Counted from the first letter of the stretch, positions 7,381 through 15,789 are shown. The stretch is 64,000 nucleotides of DNA from Hyphomicrobium sp. (GCF_019753045.1 NZ_JAIELN010000005.1:294946-358945), one strand, 5' to 3'. Program-made: numbers and translations. The notes: generated by a model not told the origin, from the letters alone.

Positions 7381-9330
7381 TCAGAATCCGAGCGCCCGGC
7401 GGATCACATCGCCGACCGTGTTGCCGTACGAGTAACCGGGGCCAGAGCGCATCAGGCCCATGTCGCCCCCGTATCTTCCGTATCCGCCACGGCGATCATA
7501 GCCGCCGCCACGCCTCCTGCGGTCGTCGTCGTCTTCATCTCTTCGCGCGGAGCGGTAGTGCACCTTCTTGACCGCGGAGGTTTCCAGCGTCTCGGGCGTT
7601 ACATGCTCCTGGGTGACGTCGATGTCTTTCCACTTCCCGGCGAGCGCCAGCGTGATGCGTTTCTGGTGACCGTAGTAATCTTCAAAAAACTGCGGCGTGC
7701 CGTCGTTCGCGACCCAGGTCGTAAAGTATCCGACATGGACGGGGATCGGCGTATTCAGTGCAATTTGATTGTCCATGGGACCTTTGTTGACGAGCTGGGC
7801 AACGTTCGGGCTCGAGTGTCCACGGTCGATGTTGAAGACTGTTTGCGCGAACCGTTGGGGGTTTCGCACGCGCATGCAGCCGTGGCTGAACAGGCGGACG
7901 CGTTCGTTGAAGAGATATCGCGAGGGCGTATCGTGGAGATAGACCGAGTGCTTGTTCGGAAAGAGCAGCTTGACGAGGCCGAGCGCGTTGTCGTCGCCCG
8001 ACGGCTGATAGATCATGTAATTGCTGAGCTTGGCTTTCGACCAGTTCACGCGGCTGCTGTCGATGACATGGCCGTTGTGCATGACGACGTAGCCTTGCCG
8101 CTCGATCGAGCGGCCGGTTCGCAGAGCCGTCATCTTGATCGAGTCCGGCAGGTTCCACCTTGGACGCAGAACGATCTTCGTCATGTCCTTCGAGAATACC
8201 GGCGTTTGCGTGCTCGGCGTGCCGACGACGACACGTTCTTCGAACACGGGCTTATTGTTGTCGGTAAGGACGATCGAAAACGCTGGAATGTTGACGAATA
8301 CGTTGGTCGCGCCGAGCGAGCGCGGCATCCATCGCCATTCTTCCATGTTGGCGATGACGGCCGTAATCTTCTCGGGAGTCGATTGAAAATCTTCGCCGGA
8401 CAGCTTTGCTCGCGTGCTCGCCCCGACGATACCGTCAGCGTGAAGTGACTTCGATGCCTGGAACTGTTTGATAGCTGCTGCCAGCTTATCGTCGTAGAGC
8501 TGCTCCGATCCCGTATCCGAGGCAATTCCAAATCTCTGCTTCAGCGTCGCGACATCGGCATCGCGCACGCCGGCCTGGAGCATCGCGCCCCGCCGCGGGA
8601 TATTGAAGCGATCCGGCTCGTTCGCGGGCGTGTGGCCCCGCAACCGCGCGAGAAGCGCCTTGAGCTTCAGGAATTGATCCTGCGACGGTTGAAACGCGCG
8701 CAACGCCTCGTCGGGGTTTTGCGCGCCGGCCAGACGCGTGAGCACAGACGCTGCATCGGTGAGGACGGGCGCGCGATCCAAGTAGCCGGAGAGGCGCTTT
8801 TCGGGCTCTGAAATGCGGCTGCCCTCGGCTTCGTGAGCGTATCGCAAGGCGGCAGCGCTGATTTCGAGTTCGGCCCGCGCCGTCTGCTCTGGAGTCCAGC
8901 TGCCGGAAATCATCGGCTCCTTTACTGCGGCGAGTTCGAAATCCGACGCCCTGAGGCCCCAGTCCTCAGCACGGCCCAGCTCTGCCATTACGAGCGTTGC
9001 TGCACGCGTCGGCCCCTGCTCATCGACCCACAACGGCCGGCATTGGCGAGCCTGATAAAACGTCGAAACGGCAGCGCTATCGCTCTCGTCAAACGGTGCT
9101 GCGGGTTTGGTTGCGAGCTTCGCGCAGATGACGGCTGCGGTACCCGTCAGAAGTTCCGGAGTTTCACCGGATTCGACGGCTGGGGATTCAACGATTGGCG
9201 GCTGCGGCGGCGTAACGGGCGCATCTTGCGCTCGCGTCAGTGAAGGCTCGAACACGGCGCTGATGAGACTCAGTGCAAGGATCTTTGCTTTGCGCGCCGA
9301 ACGATGAGGGGGGCGGAGAGACATGGTCAT
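7381..9330 (-). CDS. L,D-transpeptidase of the YcbB/LdtD type
   Basis: 649 residues with an N-terminal signal peptide (ending about residue 34, LTRAQ). A long scaffold region is followed by a peptidoglycan-binding-like segment (about 265-310, TLKQRFGI ... ADGIVGASTRAKL) and a YkuD catalytic domain. The catalytic motif is visible as HDTPSRYLF then SHGCMRVRNP, with Cys as nucleophile. The C-terminal tail is Asp/Arg/Gly-rich. Such enzymes make 3-3 crosslinks in periplasmic peptidoglycan or attach proteins to it. It is convergent with metC with only 27 bp between them. The Gly/Arg-rich tail after the YkuD domain is unusual compared with E. coli LdtD. Confidence 0.88.
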   Translation of the reverse strand: MTMSLRPPHRSARKAKILALSLISAVFEPSLTRAQDAPVTPPQPPIVESPAVESGETPELLTGTAAVICAKLATKPAAPFDESDSAAVSTFYQARQCRPLWVDEQGPTRAATLVMAELGRAEDWGLRASDFELAAVKEPMISGSWTPEQTARAELEISAAALRYAHEAEGSRISEPEKRLSGYLDRAPVLTDAASVLTRLAGAQNPDEALRAFQPSQDQFLKLKALLARLRGHTPANEPDRFNIPRRGAMLQAGVRDADVATLKQRFGIASDTGSEQLYDDKLAAAIKQFQASKSLHADGIVGASTRAKLSGEDFQSTPEKITAVIANMEEWRWMPRSLGATNVFVNIPAFSIVLTDNNKPVFEERVVVGTPSTQTPVFSKDMTKIVLRPRWNLPDSIKMTALRTGRSIERQGYVVMHNGHVIDSSRVNWSKAKLSNYMIYQPSGDDNALGLVKLLFPNKHSVYLHDTPSRYLFNERVRLFSHGCMRVRNPQRFAQTVFNIDRGHSSPNVAQLVNKGPMDNQIALNTPIPVHVGYFTTWVANDGTPQFFEDYYGHQKRITLALAGKWKDIDVTQEHVTPETLETSAVKKVHYRSARRDEDDDDRRRRGGGYDRRGGYGRYGGDMGLMRSGPGYSYGNTVGDVIRRALGF

Positions 9331-9536
9331 TACGACGTACTCTCTACTGTCTGTTTCAAGTCCCCGGTGGAACGCAAACTAAAGCAGTCGCGACTCATCG
9401 CTAGAGTTAGTTTGAGAAATGCGGTCCGTGGTTAAATGTAGGTGACGGATTGAATTGCAATCTCGCGAACGCGCGATCGCGTTCCAATTTTCGCATCAAG
9501 TTTTTTTAGAGATGAATTTGATGGCAATGAATTTCG

Positions 9537-9612
9537 TGGCGATCCCGGCAGGGCTCGAACCTGCAACCTTCGGAGTCGAATTCCGACGCTCTATCCATTG
9601 AGCCACGGGACC
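9537..9612 (-). tRNA. tRNA-Arg (anticodon TCG)
   Basis: The minus strand folds into a full cloverleaf. Acceptor GGTCCCG pairs with CGGGATC (one G-U), the anticodon stem TCGGA/TCCGA encloses loop ATTCGAC with anticodon TCG, and the T-arm is GCAGG-TTCGAGC-CCTGC. CCA is encoded at 9537-9539. It reads CGA and probably other CGN arginine codons. Confidence 0.95.
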
Positions 9613-9850
9613 ATTGCGCCACGTCATTCGGCCGAAGAACCGTCTCGTTTCGATTTTCTGTCTTTGCGACGGAAAATCGTCAAGAGCCACGATTCTCAAT
9701 AAATGATCGCACAATCCGCGCGGCGACAAAATGGATTAAGCGGAACCAATGGGGCTATTCGCAGTTTGTGGCCGTCGGTCATCAAATTCCGCGATCGTTG
9801 CGATGGTTAGCCGCCCCGATGAACATCGGGGTATCGCGCGTTATTTGCGC

Positions 9851-9876
9851 GGAACCAACGGCGACGAGAGGCCGTT
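9851..9876 (+). promoter_or_regulatory. EcfG-type general stress promoter
   Basis: GGAAC at 9851-9855 and CGTT at 9873-9876 with a 17-bp spacer match the consensus GGAAC-N16/17-CGTT of alphaproteobacterial EcfG sigma factors. The start codon of the small exported protein lies about 38 bp downstream. The rest of 9613-9913 shows nothing else. Confidence 0.7.
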
Positions 9877-9913
9877 TCCCCACAGAGAACGTCCACAAGA
9901 AAAGGAGATTTAG

Positions 9914-10240
9914 ATGAAGGTTATTAAAGGTGCCGTCGTGACAATCGCACTTCTGGGCGCTGGCTCCGCAGGTGCCATGGCACAGGCGACGTACGATAAT
10001 AACGGACAGCCGCTAACGCCTCAGACTAAGACTCAGCCGGTAACTCCCGCGCCGTCTAATGGCGCAAGTAGTGGTGACACGGGCGTATCGAGCCCGGCCG
10101 GCATTCCGGCAGATCCGACGACCAATGAAAATGTTCAACCGGGTCCGTCAACCAATACACCGAACGATCCCGCCGCGGGCTCAAATCCCGACGCTCGCGC
10201 TCCGACATCTCCAGCCGGAACCGGCACCTCTAGCCCGTAA
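9914..10240 (+). CDS. Small exported Pro/Thr/Ser-rich protein
   Basis: 108 residues. AAGGAG lies six bases before the ATG. Residues 1-24 form a signal peptide ending AMAQA. The mature part is low-complexity, rich in Pro, Thr, Ser, Gly and Asn, with no predicted fold and no cysteine. An EcfG-type promoter lies just upstream, so expression under general stress (osmotic, oxidative, stationary phase) is likely. A perfect terminator hairpin follows. The function is unknown; disordered secreted proteins of this kind are common in Hyphomicrobiales stress regulons. Confidence 0.7.
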   Translation: MKVIKGAVVTIALLGAGSAGAMAQATYDNNGQPLTPQTKTQPVTPAPSNGASSGDTGVSSPAGIPADPTTNENVQPGPSTNTPNDPAAGSNPDARAPTSPAGTGTSSP

Positions 10241-10260
10241 TGTTCCTCCGGGTAATACGT

Positions 10261-10289
10261 TGAAGGTTCCGGGACGCCCGGAACCTTCA
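10261..10289. terminator. Strong bidirectional hairpin between convergent genes
   Basis: TGAAGGTTCCGGG at 10261-10273 and its exact reverse complement at 10277-10289 make a 13-bp perfect stem with a 3-nt loop. It lies between the convergent genes ending at 10240 and 10310. There is no long T-tract, so termination strength is uncertain, but the position fits a shared terminator. Confidence 0.7.
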
Positions 10290-10309
10290 TCATCTTCAGC
10301 GATGCACAA

Positions 10310-10816
10310 TCAGTAGTCGCAATCCTGATACCGTCGCCACCAGTACGGACTTCCCGTCTCGATGGCTCTGCGATACAGCCATCCGCAGTCGGAGCCATAG
10401 TAGCCACCGTCGTAATAGCCGTAAGAGTAGTAGGGATAACCGATGATGTACCGCCCGCGGCGGTGATGGTGCCGGCCGCCGTGTCCGTGATAATTGCCGG
10501 CAAAATTCCGGTAGCCGCGATCACCTATCCGCGGACCGCGCGGTCCGTTGCCACGGAAATTGCCAGCGCCGAAATTCGGACCAGCGCGATGCGCCCGCCC
10601 GGAAAAATTCCCGCCGCGGTAATTGCCGCCTCCATTACCGAAGTGTGGTGCCCCTCCACCGAAGTGTGGTCCCCCTCCACCTCCGCCACCACCGCTGAAA
10701 TGGGCCCCTCCGCCTCCTCCGCCGCCACCGCCGTGGCCGCTTCTCGCATCGGCGACAGTCGTGCCCAGCGCGAGGAGCAGGATTGCTCCCAGCGTAGCAA
10801 CGCTTCTTACCTTCAT
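10310..10816 (-). CDS. Exported glycine-rich protein with Tyr/Trp-rich C-terminus
   Basis: 168 residues. AGGAGCG precedes the ATG at 10816. A signal peptide (about 1-25, ending VADA) is followed by long runs of Gly broken by His, Phe and Asn to about residue 115, and then an aromatic tail (YPYYSYGYYDGGYYGSDCGW ... WWRRYQDCDY) with two or three cysteines. The same plan occurs in the gene at 51676, which ends in VCY. The family is usual in Hyphomicrobiales and its role is unknown; surface or periplasmic localisation is inferred from the signal peptide. Opposite-strand ORFs here are shadows of the Gly codons. Confidence 0.7.
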   Translation of the reverse strand: MKVRSVATLGAILLLALGTTVADARSGHGGGGGGGGGAHFSGGGGGGGGPHFGGGAPHFGNGGGNYRGGNFSGRAHRAGPNFGAGNFRGNGPRGPRIGDRGYRNFAGNYHGHGGRHHHRRGRYIIGYPYYSYGYYDGGYYGSDCGWLYRRAIETGSPYWWRRYQDCDY

Positions 10817-11160
10817 CTAGAACGCTCCTAAGTCTCTCTCAAACGGACGCCCTCACGACATCCATTGTAGTAACGGGTGGGTAAATGCTGCAGTTCCGGA
10901 CAGCACTAACCGGAGATGGCTAGCCGTCCGACCTTAGCACATTGCAACGGGAGGAAGTGAGGCGCCCAACTGCGTCTAAAGCACCTTAGTCCGCAGCCGA
11001 GTGTATCGCGTCAAGCACCCGCCGGAGACTCAGTCGCCTGCAAAACACGGATCGACATAAACCGTTCCGTAACAGCATGGTGCTTGTTTGACTGTACTTG
11101 AGGGATTTCCAGGAGACGAGAAGCGGCGCACAGTGATTTTTACGCGGAGGATGGTTTGAC
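10817..11160. other. Intergenic region, divergent promoters, nothing recognised
   Basis: About 340 bp between divergent genes. Apart from GGAGGA just before the ATG at 11161, I see no RNA gene, hairpin with a T-tract, repeat or convincing small ORF. Confidence 0.5.
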
Positions 11161-11388
11161 ATGTCTGTCGCTTACAATGTTTTTGGGCCTGAAGACCTCG
11201 CGTTGGCTGAAAGCGTATTGAACGAAGTCTGGACCTCGCTTCCGAGCGGCGTCCGAAGCGGGCCGCACGGACCGGAATGCCGCGACTGGTTGGCCAGGCA
11301 GGTGCTGGCATCGATCCGCGACGACGACATCAACCGCGATCTTCTTAAAAAGCAGCTGCTGAATAGCGATATGACGGCGTGGGCGTGA
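11161..11388 (+). CDS. Small conserved-looking hypothetical protein
   Basis: 75 residues, preceded by GGAGGA. The protein is mostly alpha-helical, with ALAESVLNEVW and DWLARQVLASIRDDDINRDLLKKQLL, and has no signal peptide or membrane segment. Codon use looks coding. I do not recognise it beyond resembling short cytoplasmic proteins common in Rhizobiales. It ends 13 bp before the EcfG-type promoter at 11401, so it is not part of the transcript that starts there. Confidence 0.6.
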   Translation: MSVAYNVFGPEDLALAESVLNEVWTSLPSGVRSGPHGPECRDWLARQVLASIRDDDINRDLLKKQLLNSDMTAWA

Positions 11389-11400
11389 CGGCCGCGCTTG

Positions 11401-11426
11401 GGAACAAATCGCGTTCCGCAACCGTT
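11401..11426 (+). promoter_or_regulatory. EcfG-type general stress promoter
   Basis: GGAAC 11401-11405, a 17-bp spacer and CGTT 11423-11426 match the EcfG consensus exactly. The predicted start of transcription is about 11433-11436. It could drive the short RNA ending at the hairpin near 11512, or read through into ligD (start 11618), or both. Confidence 0.7.
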
Positions 11427-11434
11427 TTTCGGTT

Positions 11435-11520
11435 AGACGCATGCAGCAGCGTGCGTCAGGCGCCTTTAAGCCAGGTGCCCAGGCCGCTGGGGAGCTTTAC
11501 GCTCCCGGCGGCTTTGCTTT
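11435..11520 (+). ncRNA. Candidate EcfG-dependent small RNA
   Basis: Between the EcfG-type promoter and the ligD start lies a compact unit of about 85 nt. A 5' stem-loop (GACGCATGC / GCGTGCGTC, one G-U, loop AGCA, 11436-11457) is followed by a mostly single-stranded stretch (11458-11482) and a terminator hairpin (11483-11512) ending TTTGCTTT. This arrangement matches sigma-dependent stress sRNAs such as GsrN of Caulobacter in layout; I cannot claim homology. The alternative is a structured 5' leader of ligD. Confidence 0.5.
11483..11520 (+). terminator. Rho-independent terminator
   Basis: GCCGCTGGGGAGC and GCTCCCGGCGGC pair with one bulge around loop TTTAC, followed by TTTGCTTT. It lies between the EcfG promoter at 11401 and ligD. 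Confidence 0.7.
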
Positions 11521-11617
11521 GACTTGAGACGCCGGAGACTTAAAATTTCGAGCACTCAAGCCTGAACGACATTTGCGACCTCGGACTTTCGACCTTCATC
11601 GGGTGGGACGCCTTCCA

Positions 11618-13300
11618 ATGGCAAAGAAAAAGCTTTCCGAGTATCGCGCCAAGCGTGACTTCACCAAAACCGCGGAGCCGAGCGGCTCGGCGAATGTCCG
11701 TCCGGCGAAGTATCTTCGTTTCGTGATCCAGAAGCACGACGCCTCGCATCTCCATTACGATCTTCGTCTGGAACTCGACGGTGTATTCAAATCGTGGGCG
11801 GTGACGCGCGGTCCCTCTATCGATCCCAAAGACAAACGCCTCGCTGTCGAAGTCGAGGACCATCCGCTCGACTATGGTGATTTCGAAGGGACCATTCCCA
11901 AAGGCCAGTACGGCGGCGGAACGGTGATGCTGTGGGACCGCGGGTTCTGGGCACCGGTCGGCGATCAAAGTCCCGAGGAACAGCTGCGCAAGGGCGAGCT
12001 GAAATTCATCCTGGCCGGCGATAAGCTCAAAGGCAGCTGGGTGCTCGTCAAAATCAAGAACGACCGTTTCGGGGGAAAGCGCAACAACTGGCTTCTTATC
12101 AAGCATCGCGATGAGGGCGCGCATTCCGGCGATGCCGATGCGATACTTGCGAAGGACCGCTCGGTCGCGTCGAAACGCACCATGGCGCAGATTGCGGCCG
12201 GACAGGGCAAAGGCCCCGAACCTTTCATCACGCGGCGGAGGACGGCCGCAAGCCCGAATGCCGTCTGGAATTCCAATCAACCGTCGGACGACGATCCGGA
12301 GCCTCAGCCTGCTCCGTCACCGTCGAAACCACTCAAGCGAACGCCGGTTCGAAAAGCGGCGAGACCGAAAAAGGCCGCGGCCGCTGCGGAGAGCACATCG
12401 GCGAACGCCGTTTTGGGAATTACGATTTCGCATCCCGAGAAAGTGCTGTGGCCCGCGGGCGAGGATTCTGCCGTTACGAAGCTCGATCTCGCGCATTATC
12501 TCGAAGCAGTCGGCGCGTGGATGCTCGAGCATATCAAAGGGCGTCCCTGCTCGGTGATCCGCGCGCCGGATGGCATAACCGGCCAAACGTTTTTTCAACG
12601 GCATGCGATGAAGGGCATGTCACCCGAGATCGATCTCGTTCGCATTTCGGGAGATCGCGAACCTTATATCGAGGTGAACTCGGAAGAGGCGTTGATCGCG
12701 CTTGGGCAGATCGCGGCGCTCGAGTTTCATCCCTGGAATTGCGCGGAGTTCGAGCCGGATATCGCGGGGCGTCTCGTCTTCGATCTCGATCCGGCGCCGG
12801 ACGTCGAATTCTCGCGTGTCGTCGGTGCGGCGAATGAACTTCGCGAGCGGCTCGAGAGGGTCGGTCTCGTCGCCTTTTGCAAGACGACCGGCGGCAAAGG
12901 CCTTCACGTCGTCACGCCGCTCAAGACAAATCGCGGCGACGCTGCGAACTGGACCGATGCGAAGTCGTTCGCCGGGGCCATTTGCCAGCAAATGGCGGCC
13001 GACAGCCCGAAAGACTATCTCATCAAGATGACGAAGAAGCTTCGAACGGGCAGGATTTTTCTCGATTACCTTCGCAACGACCGCATGGCGACGGCCGTGG
13101 CGCCCCTGTCCCCGCGCGCGCGGCCCGGCGCCACCGTGTCGATGCCGCTCACTTGGCGTCAGGTCAAACAAGGGCTCGACCCCAAGCGCTTCACGGTGCA
13201 GACCGTCCCTTCCCTGCTCAAGAAGATGACCGCCTGGGAGGATTACGATTCCTCAGATCGCTCGCTCAAGAGCGCGATCAAGAAGCTCCTCGGATCCTGA
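11618..13300 (+). CDS. ligD: LigD fragment: 3'-phosphoesterase plus polymerase/primase domains
   Basis: 560 residues from the ATG at 11618 (an in-frame TTG at 11573 is weaker). The N-terminal 3'-phosphoesterase domain carries [13 protein letters not shown] at about residues 40-52. After a basic linker (about 225-260) comes an AEP-type polymerase domain with HPEKVLWP, the catalytic FDLDP metal site and a TTGGKGLHV motif. The ATP-dependent ligase domain is absent and is encoded separately four bases downstream. In full-length bacterial LigD all three domains are in one chain. The protein should trim and fill broken ends during Ku-dependent end joining. Confidence 0.92.
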   Translation: MAKKKLSEYRAKRDFTKTAEPSGSANVRPAKYLRFVIQKHDASHLHYDLRLELDGVFKSWAVTRGPSIDPKDKRLAVEVEDHPLDYGDFEGTIPKGQYGGGTVMLWDRGFWAPVGDQSPEEQLRKGELKFILAGDKLKGSWVLVKIKNDRFGGKRNNWLLIKHRDEGAHSGDADAILAKDRSVASKRTMAQIAAGQGKGPEPFITRRRTAASPNAVWNSNQPSDDDPEPQPAPSPSKPLKRTPVRKAARPKKAAAAAESTSANAVLGITISHPEKVLWPAGEDSAVTKLDLAHYLEAVGAWMLEHIKGRPCSVIRAPDGITGQTFFQRHAMKGMSPEIDLVRISGDREPYIEVNSEEALIALGQIAALEFHPWNCAEFEPDIAGRLVFDLDPAPDVEFSRVVGAANELRERLERVGLVAFCKTTGGKGLHVVTPLKTNRGDAANWTDAKSFAGAICQQMAADSPKDYLIKMTKKLRTGRIFLDYLRNDRMATAVAPLSPRARPGATVSMPLTWRQVKQGLDPKRFTVQTVPSLLKKMTAWEDYDSSDRSLKSAIKKLLGS

Positions 13301-13304
13301 GCGC

Positions 13305-14348
13305 GTGACTGCGAAGACGAACATTTCGCGGGGTCTATCAAAGCGCCGCCGGCCCGTTCGCGAGCCGAAGATCGCTGGCGGGATCAAATCAGCTATGCCG
13401 GATTTTGTGGCGCCTTGTCTTGCAACGCTCGTTGCAAAGCCGCCATCCGGCGACAACTGGGTGCACGAGATCAAGTTCGACGGTTATCGCATTCAGGCGC
13501 GCATCGAGAAGCAGTCGGTGCGCATGCTGACGCGGAACGGCCTCGACTGGACTGAACGTTTCGGCAGACTTCCGCAGCTTCTCGCCGAATTTCATGACGG
13601 CTCGGCAATCATCGACGGAGAACTCGTCGCCGATGACGCTTCAGGTCATTCGAGTTTTTCAGCACTCGCGGACGCGCTCAAAAGCGGCCGCAGCGAAAAG
13701 TTCGTGCTGCACTGCTTCGACCTTCTTTACCTGGATGGCATGAACCTGCTCGACGTCAAACTCGGCGATCGCAAAGCCGCACTGCAGGCGCTCTTTGCTG
13801 GCAAACCGAAGACCGGACAGATCCGCTACAGCGATCACCTTGCGTCGGACGGAGCGCAGATGCTCGCGCATGCCTGCAAGCTCGGGCTCGAAGGCATCAT
13901 TTCAAAACGCATCGACCGGCCCTATCGCTCAGGCCGTCATGACGACTGGCTCAAATCGAAGTGCGTCCAGGTCGATGAGTTCGTCGTCCTTGGATATCTC
14001 AAATCCAAGGCCGCACCCAATGCGGTCGGTGCGCTCGTCGTCGGTTATTACGATAAGAAACGGCTCGTCTATGCGGGACGGGTCGGCACGGGCTACACGA
14101 ACAAGACCGCAGCGAGCTTGATGCGCACGTTGAAGCCGATGCGCATCGATGCTCCTTCTTTCTCGTCGTCGCTCACGAACCTGCAGCGGCGAGACGTGAC
14201 GTGGGTGACGCCCACGCTTGTCGCACAAATCGAATACCGCGCCTGGACCTCCGACGGGCTGTTACGGCACGCGGCCTTCAAGGGGCTGCGTGAGGACAAG
14301 CCCGCGACCGACGTTCGCCGTCCCGCAATAAAATCCATTGTCGAATGA
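13305..14348 (+). CDS. ATP-dependent DNA ligase domain of the LigD system
   Basis: 347 residues, starting with GTG four bases after the stop of the PE-Pol gene, so the two are cotranscribed and probably coupled. The nucleotidyl-transferase motif I is HEIKFDGYR with the adenylated Lys at residue 57. Motifs RNGLDWTERF, DGELVA, HCFDLLYL, EGIISKRI and WLKSKC follow, and an OB-fold region completes it. It seals nicks and ends with ATP in non-homologous end joining. It carries its own basic N-terminus (SKRRRPVRE). Whether this is an old gene fission or a recent stop in a fused gene needs relatives; both halves look intact. Confidence 0.92.
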   Translation: MTAKTNISRGLSKRRRPVREPKIAGGIKSAMPDFVAPCLATLVAKPPSGDNWVHEIKFDGYRIQARIEKQSVRMLTRNGLDWTERFGRLPQLLAEFHDGSAIIDGELVADDASGHSSFSALADALKSGRSEKFVLHCFDLLYLDGMNLLDVKLGDRKAALQALFAGKPKTGQIRYSDHLASDGAQMLAHACKLGLEGIISKRIDRPYRSGRHDDWLKSKCVQVDEFVVLGYLKSKAAPNAVGALVVGYYDKKRLVYAGRVGTGYTNKTAASLMRTLKPMRIDAPSFSSSLTNLQRRDVTWVTPTLVAQIEYRAWTSDGLLRHAAFKGLREDKPATDVRRPAIKSIVE

Positions 14349-14354
14349 AGCTGG

Positions 14355-14432
14355 TCAGAACGGCAGAAACAGCTGCTGGGTGAAATGTGGAATCATCATC
14401 ATCCACAGCCAGAGCGCAAAAATCGGGTGCAT
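14355..14432 (-). CDS. 25-residue hydrophobic membrane peptide
   Basis: A short ORF with a near-ideal ribosome site (GGAGG at 14438-14442, six bases from the ATG at 14432) and TGA at 14355-14357. The peptide begins MHPIFALWLWMMMIP and is almost entirely hydrophobic and aromatic, long enough to sit in a membrane once. Upstream, GGAAG-N16-CGTT (14453-14477) is one mismatch from an EcfG promoter. It lies between the ligase gene and Ku. Function unknown. The strong translation start is the main evidence that it is real. Confidence 0.5.
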   Translation of the reverse strand: MHPIFALWLWMMMIPHFTQQLFLPF

Positions 14433-14452
14433 GGAAACCTCCTGAAATTGCC

Positions 14453-14477
14453 AACGCAATCAGGCAACAACGCTTCC
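14453..14477 (-). promoter_or_regulatory. EcfG-like promoter, one mismatch
   Basis: On the minus strand GGAAG, 16-bp spacer, CGTT. The -35 element has one mismatch to GGAAC. The start codon of the 25-residue peptide is 21 bp downstream. Confidence 0.4.
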
Positions 14478-14588
14478 TGTACTCACATTTATTGATAAGG
14501 CGCTGCGTTCAGGCAGATCGATAATATGAGCGAGCTGCGAACTTCGCGACGCACACAACGTAACACGAGTCTGTTGCAATGCGTCTTC

Positions 14589-15491
14589 TTATCCGCGTGC
14601 GCGCGATTTTTTCTTCGGGGTCTTTGCGGGAGCTCGCTTCACAGGCTCGCGCTTTTGACGGGATGCTGCGGTCTTGGTTTTCGATGCAGCCGGTTTCGAT
14701 GTTGATTTTCCCGTGGAGCGGCGGAGTGCCTCCATGAAATCGATGACAGTTCCACCTGACGGCTGTTCCTCGCCCCCGGAAACTTCGGTCGATAGGCCGC
14801 CCTCAACCTTCTCCTTGACGAGCTTACGCAGCGCTTCGGCGTAATGGTTCTTGAAGTCGGCCGGATTGAATTTTCGCGTACGTTCGTTGATGAGTTGCTT
14901 CGCCATATCGATGAGCTCGGGACGAAGCTTCTCGTTGCCGATCCCGTCGAAGATCTCATCGGCGTCGCGCACTTCGCTGGCGTAACGCAGCGTTTCGATC
15001 ATCAAGCCGTCGCCGGACGGCTTCATCGCGATCAGGTTCTCGCGCCCTCGCATCGTCAACTGGCCAACGCCGTATTTCTTGGTGGCCCGGAGCGCATCGC
15101 GGATGATGCGGTAGCCTTCCTCGGCGACGTCTCCATCGGGCAGCACGTAATACGGGTTATCGAAGTACAGCGGATCGATCGAGCATGCTTCGACGAACTC
15201 GGTCAACTCGACGGTGTGGCGGGTCGACAGCTTCAGCTTGTCGAGCTCATCCGGTTCGAACAGAACGTAGTTGCCATCATCAAGCTCATAGCCCTGCACG
15301 ATGTCGGACTGCGGCACGACCTTTCCTGTCTCGCCCGCCACTTTCTGGTAGCGGATACGCTGCTTCGATTTCTTGTCGACCTGATGCAGGGCGATTTTAT
15401 CTTCGGATGCGGTCGCGCTAACCAACCGGATGGGAATGGTAACGAGCGCCAAGCGCAAATGTCCTTTCCAGAAGGACCGCGCGGTTGCCAT
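14589..15491 (-). CDS. ku: Ku protein, non-homologous end joining
   Basis: 300 residues from the ATG at 15491, which has GAGGAG upstream; an extended reading to 15626 is not supported. It opens MATARSFWKGHLRLALVTIPIRL, the standard bacterial Ku start, and contains VQGYELDDGNYVLFEPDEL, DPLYFDNPYYVLPD and the minimal C-terminal helices, ending in a Lys/Arg-rich tail that usually binds DNA and recruits LigD. Ku forms a homodimer ring on double-strand ends. It faces the ligD genes convergently. An exact EcfG-type promoter lies 62 bp upstream, so Ku should rise with general stress; similar control of Ku is known in Sinorhizobium. Confidence 0.95.
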   Translation of the reverse strand: MATARSFWKGHLRLALVTIPIRLVSATASEDKIALHQVDKKSKQRIRYQKVAGETGKVVPQSDIVQGYELDDGNYVLFEPDELDKLKLSTRHTVELTEFVEACSIDPLYFDNPYYVLPDGDVAEEGYRIIRDALRATKKYGVGQLTMRGRENLIAMKPSGDGLMIETLRYASEVRDADEIFDGIGNEKLRPELIDMAKQLINERTRKFNPADFKNHYAEALRKLVKEKVEGGLSTEVSGGEEQPSGGTVIDFMEALRRSTGKSTSKPAASKTKTAASRQKREPVKRAPAKTPKKKSRARG

Positions 15492-15552
15492 CGTTAAACT
15501 CCTCGAGAACGCAATACAGGCCAACAGGATAGCATGCCTTGGCGTTCGTCGG

Positions 15553-15578
15553 AACGCGGTCGCAACGTTCGAGGTTCC
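15553..15578 (-). promoter_or_regulatory. EcfG-type promoter upstream of Ku
   Basis: On the minus strand GGAAC, 17-bp spacer, CGTT is an exact consensus match, 62 bp before the Ku start codon and between it and the small gene at 15595. Confidence 0.7.
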
Positions 15579-15594
15579 CTCAGAGTTACTGGAC

Positions 15595-15789
15595 TCAACT
15601 CCCGGCCGTCGTCGTGACCCAATCATATGGGCGCTTCAGGTGCCGGCGGTGGGCCTCGGCAGCTTCCCGCGTCTGGAACGTCAAGGCCGTGGCAGGATCG
15701 CTCGTTTCCTCGTCATTGAGACCGAGATAAACGGCACGCCGGCCCGCGTACACAACGTCCGGTTTTCGCTCGACAAGCAGCCATCTCAT
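15595..15789 (-). CDS. Small hypothetical protein
   Basis: 64 residues with GGAGGTG before the ATG. The sequence starts MRWLLVERKPDVVYAGRRAV and contains TREAAEAHRRHLKRPYDWV, suggesting a small alpha/beta cytoplasmic fold. No family recognised. It lies upstream of Ku on the same strand, but Ku has its own EcfG-type promoter in between. Confidence 0.55.
   Translation of the reverse strand: MRWLLVERKPDVVYAGRRAVYLGLNDEETSDPATALTFQTREAAEAHRRHLKRPYDWVTTTAGS

Noticed and set aside
9496..9729. 77-codon minus-strand ORF
   Set aside because: It runs through tRNA-Arg(TCG).
10623..10820. Pro-rich plus-strand ORF opposite the glycine-rich gene
   Set aside because: Poly-Gly codons read backwards give poly-Pro; no ribosome site.
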